Both the position numbers and the translations under genes were made by a program. Shown piece by piece: positions 11,549 to 18,428 of a stretch of 64,000 nt of DNA (position 1 is its first letter; each line of letters begins with the position of its first letter). Source of the stretch: Nakamurella aerolata (GTDB lineage Bacteria; Actinomycetota; Actinomycetes; Mycobacteriales; Nakamurellaceae); contig NZ_JABEND010000002.1 in the NCBI RefSeq assembly GCF_013002705.1, forward strand, positions 575,538 to 639,537, read 5' to 3'. The notes beneath the pieces are model-generated. The model saw only the letters and a program-made list of their open reading frames with translations, was not told where the DNA came from and ran no database searches.

Positions 11549-11992
11549 GTGGCTACTTCCGCACCGCGGCCAGATCTGCTCGGCCTGGTGTTTCCGCTTG
11601 CCCGCGCCCTGCGCCGGATCGAGGACGATGCCGCTGAGCGGCACCAGCTCAGCATGTGGCAGTACGCGGTGTTGTCGGTTGTCGCCTTCCGGCCGGGGAT
11701 GAATCAGCTGGCCACCGCGGAGCTACTCGGGTACTCACGGAATCGGATCGTCGCCGATCTTGATCTGCTGGAGCAGCGCGGGCTGCTGACCAGGCGTAGC
11801 GGGTCCGACCGGCGCAGCAACACGCTGTGGATCACCGAGGACGGCAGCGCGGTGGTCGCGCAGGTGCAGCGCCGGATCCACGTGGCAGAGGACGAGCTGC
11901 TGGCCGACATGCCGGCAGCCGATCGGCGCGAACTCCAGCGGCTGCTGGCCAGTGCGGCCACCATGGCGACCGGGACGACGGCCGCGGACTGA
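11549..11992 (+). CDS. MarR family transcriptional regulator
   Basis: The 147-residue product has the winged-helix layout of MarR: MWQYAVLSVVAFRPGMNQLATAELLGYSRNRIVADLDLLEQRGLL as the DNA-binding helices, then the wing RRSGSDRRSNTLWITEDG and a C-terminal dimerisation helix. GTG at 11549 is the start. It probably represses itself and the divergent DinB-like gene through the repeat at 11502-11524; the ligand is unknown, with aromatic or oxidant signals common for this family. Confidence 0.93.
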   Translation: MATSAPRPDLLGLVFPLARALRRIEDDAAERHQLSMWQYAVLSVVAFRPGMNQLATAELLGYSRNRIVADLDLLEQRGLLTRRSGSDRRSNTLWITEDGSAVVAQVQRRIHVAEDELLADMPAADRRELQRLLASAATMATGTTAAD

Positions 11993-12054
11993 CGCCGCGA
12001 TCGGCCGTCGTCAGTCGGGCTCGGCCCGTCGGCTCGACGTGTGGTGCGCGCGGG

Positions 12055-12699
12055 TCAGCGCACGATCAGCACGATCAGGGTGCGCGGCCCGTGCACACCT
12101 TCGACCCGCGACAGTTCGATGTCTGATGTCGCGGACGGCCCGGAGATCATCGTCAGCGGTCGGGTGTCCGATTCCTCAAGGCGGGCAATGGCTTCCGGAA
12201 CCGTTTCGACGATCTGATCGGCACGCAACACCACCAGGTGCCTGTCCGGCACCAGGGTGATGGCTCTCCGGCCCTGGCCGGGGCCGGCGTTCAGCACGAT
12301 GGTGCCGGTGACGGCGATGGCGACCGCGGCGGTGGTCAGCACCGCGTCGATGTGATCGAGATCGGCCGCGGACAGCGGAGCGGAGCGCCGGTCGACGATC
12401 AGCTGGGTTGTCGAGGCGCTTGCCGCATCGACCAGCTCGGCCGGCGCGTCGTCGGCCAGCACAACGGAACCGCTGGGCCGCAAGGCATCCGCGACGGCGG
12501 CGGGCAGCTCGTCCGGCGCGAGCACGCGCACGTCGGCGCGGTAGTCGACCAGTCGGTCCACCAGCAGCTCGACCACCGCCGGCGAGCCGGGCGGGTGGTC
12601 GCCGGTGTGCCGGTAGTCGCGGGGCACCGGGGCAGGTTCTGGGGTGCCGGCGATCGCCTCGCGGATCCGTTGCAGCATGGCGGTTCTGGACCGGCTCAT
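12055..12699 (-). CDS. lutC: LutC/YkgG family lactate utilization protein
   Basis: A 214-residue LUD-domain protein, the small third subunit of the LutABC iron-sulfur lactate oxidation complex. Visible family features are the N-terminal MLQRIREAI, the AVTGTIVLNAG block, and the conserved ALTLVPDRHLVVL-like segment (here ITLVPDRHLVVLRADQIVETVPEAI). It overlaps the end of lutB by 4 bp, showing translational coupling. It is the last gene of lutA-lutB-lutC, transcribed leftward. Confidence 0.94.
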   Translation of the reverse strand: MSRSRTAMLQRIREAIAGTPEPAPVPRDYRHTGDHPPGSPAVVELLVDRLVDYRADVRVLAPDELPAAVADALRPSGSVVLADDAPAELVDAASASTTQLIVDRRSAPLSAADLDHIDAVLTTAAVAIAVTGTIVLNAGPGQGRRAITLVPDRHLVVLRADQIVETVPEAIARLEESDTRPLTMISGPSATSDIELSRVEGVHGPRTLIVLIVR

Positions 12700-14252
12700 C
12701 TGGGCTCGCCTCCTGGTGCCGGCGCGTCGTCGCTGGATCCGTGCTCGGCCCGCCAGCGCTGGTGGAAGGTCTGCCGCGGGGGTTCCGGTAGATCACGGCT
12801 GGTGGTCCAGGCCGACAACGGGGGTGGCAGTGAGCTGATCTTGTGCTTCTTGCCGGCCAGCACCCGCCCGGCTTTCATGGCCTTCTCGGCCGCGGTGAAG
12901 CGTTTGCCACTGCTCATCACCCAGCTGGCCGCGCGCATCGCCGCGTCCCAGCCGCCGGGGATGGTGCGGTCGCGGTCCGCATCGACCACCCGCCCGCGCA
13001 GTTCCACCAGCAGCGACGGGATGTCGATCTTCACCGGGCAGGCGTCGAAACAGGCTCCGCACAACGACGACGCGTACGGCAGTGACGCATTCGGATCGTC
13101 GTGGCCGTCGATGCCGGTGAGCTGCGGGGTGAGCACTGCACCGATCGGGCCGGGGTAGACCGACCCGTAGGCGTGGCCGCCGGCCCGCTCGTACACCGGG
13201 CAGACGTTCAGGCATGCCGAGCAGCGAATGCAGTGCAGTGCAGCGCGTCCCACCTCGTCGGCCAATGCGTTGGTGCGGCCGTTGTCGAGCAGCACCAGAT
13301 GGAAGTTCTGCGGCCCGTCACCAGGGGTGACTCCGGTCCACAACGATGTGTACGGGTTCATCCGCTCGCCGGTGGAGCTGCGCGGGAGCAGCTGCAGGAA
13401 GACCTCGAGGTCGGCGAAGGTCGGCAGCAGTTTCTCGATGCCCATCACCGTGATCAAGGTTTCCGGCAACGTCAAGCACATCCGCCCGTTGCCTTCGGAC
13501 TCCACCACCGCGAGGGTGCCGGTCTCGGCGATGGCGAAGTTCGCCCCGGAGATGGCCACCTTCGCCGAGAGGAACTTGCGCCGCAGATGCTCCCTGGCGG
13601 CCATCGCCAACCGGCGCGGCTCGTCGCTGAGATCGGCTGGGGCGTCGGGCATCTCGCGCAGGAAGATCTCCCGGATCTCGCTGCGGTTGCGGTGGATGGC
13701 CGGGACCAGGATGTGCGACGGGGTGTCGCCGCCGAGCTGGACGATGAGTTCGGCCAGGTCGGTCTCGAAGGCCTCGATGCCGCGTTCTTCCAGGTACTCG
13801 TTCAGGCCGATCTCCTGCGTGGCCATGGATTTCACCTTGACCGCTTCGCGGGCGTCGCCCGGCTGCAGCGAGTTCTCCACCAGGCCGGCGACGATGCGGT
13901 TGGCCTCGTCGGCGTCTGCGGCCCAGTGCACAACGCCGCCGCGCGCCGTCACCTGAGCCTCCAGCTGCTCCAGCAGCTCCGGCAGGCGCGCCATCACCTG
14001 CTGCTTGACGGCAGATCCGGCGTCCCGCAAGGCTTCCCAGTCGTCCAGCTCGCCGACGACGGCGGCGCGCTTTGCACGGATGGTCGCCGTGGCGTTGCCG
14101 AGGTTGCGGCGCAGCTGGGTGTTGCCGACCGCCGATCTGGCCGCATCGGGAAACGAGGTGTGGCCGCGGAGCGGCGAATCCGGGAGTCCGTTGTGACCCA
14201 TCCCGTGCCCCGATGGGCGGCTGCGGCGCGGTATTCCGAGGAAGGTTGTCAT
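12696..14252 (-). CDS. lutB: LutB iron-sulfur lactate utilization protein
   Basis: The 518-residue product combines a LUD domain (ISGANFAIAETGTLAVVESEGNGRM within about 240-300) with two ferredoxin-type clusters: CIRCSACLNVCPVY near residue 350 and CGACFDACPVK near residue 402. This matches LutB, the iron-sulfur subunit of the L-lactate oxidation complex. The ATG at 14252 overlaps the lutA stop in ATGA form, and lutC overlaps its end, so the three are co-translated. A long Met-rich N-terminus leaves slightly later starts possible. Confidence 0.95.
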   Translation of the reverse strand: MTTFLGIPRRSRPSGHGMGHNGLPDSPLRGHTSFPDAARSAVGNTQLRRNLGNATATIRAKRAAVVGELDDWEALRDAGSAVKQQVMARLPELLEQLEAQVTARGGVVHWAADADEANRIVAGLVENSLQPGDAREAVKVKSMATQEIGLNEYLEERGIEAFETDLAELIVQLGGDTPSHILVPAIHRNRSEIREIFLREMPDAPADLSDEPRRLAMAAREHLRRKFLSAKVAISGANFAIAETGTLAVVESEGNGRMCLTLPETLITVMGIEKLLPTFADLEVFLQLLPRSSTGERMNPYTSLWTGVTPGDGPQNFHLVLLDNGRTNALADEVGRAALHCIRCSACLNVCPVYERAGGHAYGSVYPGPIGAVLTPQLTGIDGHDDPNASLPYASSLCGACFDACPVKIDIPSLLVELRGRVVDADRDRTIPGGWDAAMRAASWVMSSGKRFTAAEKAMKAGRVLAGKKHKISSLPPPLSAWTTSRDLPEPPRQTFHQRWRAEHGSSDDAPAPGGEPR

Positions 14253-15058
14253 CGCGCTGCTCCGACATTCCCGGTGGCGGTAGTGCTGGCTGGGTTGGCG
14301 GCCGGGGCGGATTCCTTGGTGGCCGCCAAGATCTCGGCCAAGTGCACGGTCCGCACGCCGACCCGCATCCGGGAAAGCCCGCCGCCGATGTGCATCAGGC
14401 ACGACGAATCGCCCGCGCTGCACACCTCGGCCCTGCTGGCGATGATGCCGGCCATCTTGTCGGCGAGCATCGCGGTCGACACGTCGGGATTCTTGAGCGC
14501 GAAGGTGCCGCCGAAGCCGCAACATTGATCAGCACCGGGCAGTTCAACCAGGTCGATGCCCTGCACCGTTGACAGCAGCTGCAGTGGCTTCTCGCCAACC
14601 CGGAGCATTCGCAGCGAATGGCAGGTCGGGTGGTAGGTGACCCGATGCGGGAAGTACGAGCCGAGTTGAGCGGCAGAATCGGTGATTCCCAAGACATCCA
14701 CCAGCAACTCGGACAGCTCGTAGGTGCGCGCGGACAGGTCGGTCGCGGCGGCGGCAAGACCGTCATCCCCACCCTTGCGGGCGATCATGGCGTGCTGGTG
14801 CCGGACCGAGCCGACGCACGATCCAGACGGTGCCACGATGGCGTCCACGCCTGCGGCCTCGAAGGTCTGCACGTGATGCCGGACGATCGGCAGCGCCTCG
14901 GCGAAGTAGCCGGTGTTGACATGCATCTGCCCGCAACAGGTCTGCGCCTGCGGAAACACCACCTGGTGGCCCAGCCTCTGCAGCAGCGTGACGGTGGCGG
15001 CGGCCACGTCGGGGAACATGGCGTCGGCCAGGCAGGTCGCCAACAACGCGATCCGCAT
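14249..15058 (-). CDS. lutA: LutA lactate utilization protein, CCG-domain (GlpC/HdrB-like)
   Basis: A 269-residue protein with two cysteine-rich CCG domains: the first ends in TCCGQMHVNTG, the second in QCCGFGGTF, the pattern of LutA/YkgE and heterodisulfide reductase subunit B. It forms the electron-transfer part of the LutABC L-lactate dehydrogenase complex. The ATG at 15058 is preceded by AGGAGG, which fixes the start against a longer open frame. The promoter region holds a perfect palindrome (15150-15164) shared with the divergent regulator. Confidence 0.95.
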   Translation of the reverse strand: MRIALLATCLADAMFPDVAAATVTLLQRLGHQVVFPQAQTCCGQMHVNTGYFAEALPIVRHHVQTFEAAGVDAIVAPSGSCVGSVRHQHAMIARKGGDDGLAAAATDLSARTYELSELLVDVLGITDSAAQLGSYFPHRVTYHPTCHSLRMLRVGEKPLQLLSTVQGIDLVELPGADQCCGFGGTFALKNPDVSTAMLADKMAGIIASRAEVCSAGDSSCLMHIGGGLSRMRVGVRTVHLAEILAATKESAPAANPASTTATGNVGAAR

Positions 15059-15149
15059 GGTGCCTCCTTGGTTGCTCTGGTGCATCCCGGCCCGGGTGAC
15101 GTCCGGCGCTGGTCCGCTCGTTGCTGGTCGCCGCGCGCCGGAACGGCCC

Positions 15150-15164
15150 TGTGGTCTGACCACA
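15150..15164. promoter_or_regulatory. perfect palindromic operator for the FCD-type GntR regulator
   Basis: TGTGGTCTGACCACA is an exact palindrome (7-bp arms around a central T) in the 137-bp gap between lutA and the regulator gene. The core TGGTCTGACCA fits the GT-N-AC type sites bound by FadR/LldR-subfamily GntR proteins. It lies 32 bp before the regulator start, so autoregulation plus control of lutABC is the natural reading. Confidence 0.8.
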
Positions 15165-15195
15165 CTATCGCGAGTCGGTCTGCCACACTCGGCTG

Positions 15196-17028
15196 GTGCG
15201 CGCGTACCAGCAGGTGCTGGCCCGGATCGAGGACGATCTGCGGGCCGGCCGGCTGGCGCCGGGTGGGCGACTGCCGGCGGAGCGGGCGCTGGCCGAGCGC
15301 TACCGGGTGGCCCGCTCCAGCGTCCGGGAAGCCGTCAAGGTGCTGGAAACCCTCGGGATGGTGCGCGCGCAGACCGGCTCGGGCCCTGAGGCCGGAATGG
15401 TGCTGATCTCCGAACCGGGCACGTCCATCGGCACCGCGCTGCGGTGGCACGCCGCGGCCGGGGGGCTGGCCGTCGCCGACCTGGTGGCGGCCAGGGTGTT
15501 GGTGGAGAGCTGGTCCGCGGAGCATGCGGCTCGGGTGGTTGCCGAAACGCCGCCCGCGCCGGTGCCGGCGGGTGCGGCGTTCGGGGACGGCGGGGACCCC
15601 ATGCCGACCGAGCCGGCGTCCGCAGCGGCGGCGCGCGAGCGGGCGGCGAACTTGCTGAGCGCCATGGACGGCACCGTTGACACCGCCGAGTTCCTCCACC
15701 TGGACACCGAGTTTCACCTCGCGCTCGCCCAGGCGGCGGGCAACGCGGTGGTGGCGGCCATGTTGCAGGCGATGCGGCACGGCATCGAGTCGTACGTTTC
15801 GGCCGCCGTGCAGGCCCTGCCGGACTGGCCGGCGATGGCGGCGCGGTTGCGTCGGGAGCATCGGGCGGTGTTCGACGCGGTGCAAGCCGGGCGCGGCGCC
15901 AGCGCGGCACGGCTGATGTCGGCTCATATCAACGGGTTCTACGCCGATACCGGGTCGGTGGCGAGCGATGGTGTTGAGCCGAGCAGGAATTCAGACGTCG
16001 CCGGCAATCGTGCTGAGCGCACGGTGACTGCTTCGTCCGCCGGTCCGATCGGTGAGCCGATGCGAGTGGCCGGCATCGATGCCGGCACCAATGCGTTGCG
16101 GCTGCTGGTGGCCGACGTTGCGCGCGACGCGGACGGTACCCCCACCGTCGTCGACGAGATCCACCGTGAGCAAAGAATTGTGCGGCTGGGGGAGGGCGTT
16201 GACGCCACCGGGCGGCTGTCCACCCAGGCGCTCGACCGTACCTGGCAGGTGCTCGCCGATTACGTGGCGGTGTTGCGCGCCAGCGGCGCGGTGCGGGTGC
16301 GGATGGCGGCCACGTCCGCGCTCCGCGACGCCAGCAACGGCGCTGATTTTCTGGCGATGGTGTCCTCGACCCTTGGGCAACTGCCCGAGGTCTTGACCGG
16401 CGAACAGGAAGCGCGCCTGGGGTTTTACGGCACGGCGGCAGCACTTCCCGCGCAGTGGGGGCGACTGCTGGTGATCGACATCGGCGGGGGCTCAACGGAA
16501 TGGGTGGTAGGGCCGGCCGGACCGGCCGCGCTCGCCGCCCCGTTGCAGGCGGTCAGCACGCAGATCGGCGCGGTGCGGATCACCGAGCGAGTGCTGCGCT
16601 CGGATCCGCCGACCCGTGAAGAACGCGCGGACGCCCAGCGGTGGATTGATGCCGAATGTACAGCCGCGCTGACGGCGTTGGATCTCACCGGGGTGGAGCA
16701 GGTGGTCGCGGTGGCCGGGACGGCGCTGACGGTCGGCGCCGCGGCGCTCGGACATGCCTTGCTCGATCCCTACACACTGCATCTCGCCGAGGTGCGAAGC
16801 GACCGGATCCATTCGGCGGCAAGGAATCTGCTGACCAGCACCCGCGCGCACCGGGCGGCGCTGCGGTATGTACTGCCGGGCCGGGTCGACGTGATCGGTG
16901 CCGGCGGATTGATTCTGTCCAGGGCGCTGACTGCGGTCGAGCAGCGCACCGGCATCCGAGCGGTGCGGCTGTCCAACCGCGATCTGCTCGACGGACTGGT
17001 GCTCTCGTTGGCGACCGCGCTGCCTTAG
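15196..17028 (+). CDS. fused FCD-type GntR regulator (LutR/LldR-like) and Ppx/GppA phosphatase
   Basis: One 610-residue frame encodes two complete proteins. Residues 1-250: a GntR winged helix (LPAERALAERYRVARSSVRE) and an FCD effector domain with the metal ligands D170, H174, H222 and H244 in place. Residues 251-288: a polar linker. Residues 289-610: an exopolyphosphatase/GppA domain with VAGIDAGTNALRLLVADV, ATSALRDASNG, LTGEQEARLGFYG, LVIDIGGGSTEWVVG, AGTALTVG and DVIGAGGLILSRAL, all expected nucleotide/phosphate-loop motifs. GTG at 15196 starts the frame. ATG at 16060 (M289) or GTG at 16024 could restart a free Ppx, though the SD there is weak. Ppx hydrolyses polyphosphate and/or pppGpp. 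Context and the palindrome indicate a lactate or 2-hydroxyacid sensor. An assembly error removing a stop cannot be excluded. Confidence 0.85.
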   Translation: MRAYQQVLARIEDDLRAGRLAPGGRLPAERALAERYRVARSSVREAVKVLETLGMVRAQTGSGPEAGMVLISEPGTSIGTALRWHAAAGGLAVADLVAARVLVESWSAEHAARVVAETPPAPVPAGAAFGDGGDPMPTEPASAAAARERAANLLSAMDGTVDTAEFLHLDTEFHLALAQAAGNAVVAAMLQAMRHGIESYVSAAVQALPDWPAMAARLRREHRAVFDAVQAGRGASAARLMSAHINGFYADTGSVASDGVEPSRNSDVAGNRAERTVTASSAGPIGEPMRVAGIDAGTNALRLLVADVARDADGTPTVVDEIHREQRIVRLGEGVDATGRLSTQALDRTWQVLADYVAVLRASGAVRVRMAATSALRDASNGADFLAMVSSTLGQLPEVLTGEQEARLGFYGTAAALPAQWGRLLVIDIGGGSTEWVVGPAGPAALAAPLQAVSTQIGAVRITERVLRSDPPTREERADAQRWIDAECTAALTALDLTGVEQVVAVAGTALTVGAAALGHALLDPYTLHLAEVRSDRIHSAARNLLTSTRAHRAALRYVLPGRVDVIGAGGLILSRALTAVEQRTGIRAVRLSNRDLLDGLVLSLATALP

Positions 17029-17135
17029 CCGGCCTCGACCACCCGGGCCAGAAGCGCTGTGAGCGTTGCGATCTCCTTGCCGGTGAGCGCGGTGAGCTGA
17101 ACCGGTTGGCTGGTCGCGGCGACGGGATTGGACAT
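17025..17135 (-). CDS. candidate 36-residue small protein
   Basis: A short frame MSNPVAATSQPVQLTALTGK... runs from ATG at 17135, with GGAGACGACG just upstream, to TAA at 17025-17027, overlapping the end of the Ppx frame by 4 bp on the opposite strand. The sequence is a plausible short helix and not low-complexity. There is no family match I recognise; it may be a relic. Confidence 0.3.
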   Translation of the reverse strand: MSNPVAATSQPVQLTALTGKEIATLTALLARVVEAG

Positions 17136-17505
17136 CGTCGTCTCCGATCATCAGTACCACCCAGGTTTTTGGATGTGGGGACCGTGCTGGCCTGGACCGC
17201 TTCCGCCACCCGCATCCCGCCGGAGCACCTCGACGACGCCAACGCCCGCATTGATCGACGGGCGGGCGCCGCCGGCACCATCGGCCGCTACGGCACCGAC
17301 ATTGCTCCCCGAGTCCAGGACGCGTTGAGATGCCCAACCGTTGCCGCCCTGCCTGCGGCTGGACGGCAACGAACGCGAGCGTCCGACCGACCCCGACGGC
17401 CCTGATGCCCCGGTGCGATCCGCGCCGTACCGGGACAGCTCAGGAGGCCGTACCGGGTGATGTGCGCGGCGCGGGTCGCACTGGGGCGGACCCCGCGACG
17501 GTTTG
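17136..17505. other. no convincing gene
   Basis: Several short frames cross this stretch. One gives DDANARIDRRAGAAGTIGRY and similar protein-like text without a start or clear end. It may be gene debris linked to the rearranged region next to the IS3 remnant. I see no RNA gene or clear promoter. Confidence 0.4.
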
Positions 17506-17658
17506 CTACCGCTGGCTGCGGTCGGGGTGCTCGGCCTGCTCCTCGAGCGCCTCGACCTCGTCGCTCTCGAACCGTTCGTCGCGGCGTTCCTGCCGGTGCT
17601 CCTCCTGGTGCAACCGGTCTTCGCGGAGTTCGTCGTTCTTGTCGTTGTCGCGGCTCAT
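17506..17658 (-). CDS. small highly charged protein (50 residues)
   Basis: From ATG at 17658 (AAAGGA at a fair distance upstream) a 50-residue product reads MSRDNDKNDELREDRLHQEE and continues with Glu/Arg-rich text to DRSQR. It is almost all charged and likely a helix or a disordered nucleic-acid or stress-linked protein. A longer upstream frame exists but is Cys/Arg/Pro-rich and looks non-coding. The function is unknown. Confidence 0.55.
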   Translation of the reverse strand: MSRDNDKNDELREDRLHQEEHRQERRDERFESDEVEALEEQAEHPDRSQR

Positions 17659-17718
17659 GGGCTGGTCCTTTCTGTCGGTGCCATGCGTGCCTGCACAAGC
17701 GGACGTGCATTGCATGGC

Positions 17719-17919
17719 TGCAGTGCAAGGGTGCAGTGTCGCCGGCGGGGTGGCAATCGGTGGGGTGGGGTAATCGGCTGGCGGACGGCGCTGCATCTGG
17801 CGCCGACGTCGGCCCTGCCGGGCGCACCAAGGTCGTCCGATCGGGCAGCAGGTCATCCATCACAGCGACAAGGGAGCCCAATACACGGCTGTTCGCTTCG
17901 GTGAAACCCTTGCACTGCA
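17719..17919. repeat. 14-bp perfect inverted repeat pair
   Basis: TGCAGTGCAAGGGT at 17719-17732 is the exact reverse complement of ACCCTTGCACTGCA at 17906-17919. The second copy lies inside the transposase remnant, the first in non-coding sequence, which suggests a local inversion or partial copy of the element. Confidence 0.6.
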
Positions 17920-18211
17920 TGGCATGCAGCCCTCGACTGGAAGTGTTGGCGACTCCTACGACAACGCGCTGATGGAGACTATCAACGGGTTGTACAAGAA
18001 CGAGTGCATCAAACCCGAAGGGCCGATCAGGAACCTGGCCCACGCCGAGTGGATCACCGCTGAATGGGTGTCCTGGTACAACGTGCACCGGCTCCACAGC
18101 CGGCTGCACTACCAGCCACCCGCCGAGTACGAACAAGCCCACTACGATCGACTACTGACCGTGCTCCAACCAGAGCCGGCCCACACAACACGACCGGTAC
18201 CAAACCCGTGA
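17850..18211 (+). mobile_element. IS3-family transposase remnant (C-terminal integrase fragment)
   Basis: In one frame the text reads VIHHSDKGAQYTAVRFGE..., then SVGDSYDNALMETINGLYKNE and WVSWYNVHRLHSRLHYQPPAEYE, ending at TGA 18211. These are the second Asp region, the catalytic Glu region and the C-terminal block of an IS3-family OrfB (rve integrase). Everything upstream of about 17850 lacks similarity: the first catalytic Asp, the helix-turn-helix OrfA and the left end are missing. The longest ATG frame starts at 17924, but similarity extends upstream without a start, so this is a decayed 3' fragment. Confidence 0.85.
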
Positions 18212-18258
18212 CGCTTCACTCCCCGTCTACGAGCGAGCGAGGGCCAAAGAGCCGCACC

Positions 18259-18290
18259 GACAACGGATTTCGTTGACAACAAAGGTTGTC
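18259..18290. promoter_or_regulatory. nested GACAAC/GTTGTC palindromes
   Basis: GACAAC at 18275-18280 and GTTGTC at 18285-18290 form a palindrome around AAAG; CAACG at 18261-18265 and CGTTG at 18271-18275 form another beside it. They look like an operator that lost its gene when the IS3 remnant and neighbouring sequence were rearranged. There is no adjacent downstream gene on the + strand. Confidence 0.3.
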
Positions 18291-18428
18291 CTGCAGGCAC
18301 TCGCCGTCACAATCGTCACGCTGAAATATCTTCACGCTGAAACGTGTCGAACCGCCGGACCAGTGCACTCGTTGAACCCGAGGTCGCTACTGCAGCAGCC
18401 TTCCAGCACCGTCACGCTCCCAGCGTGG

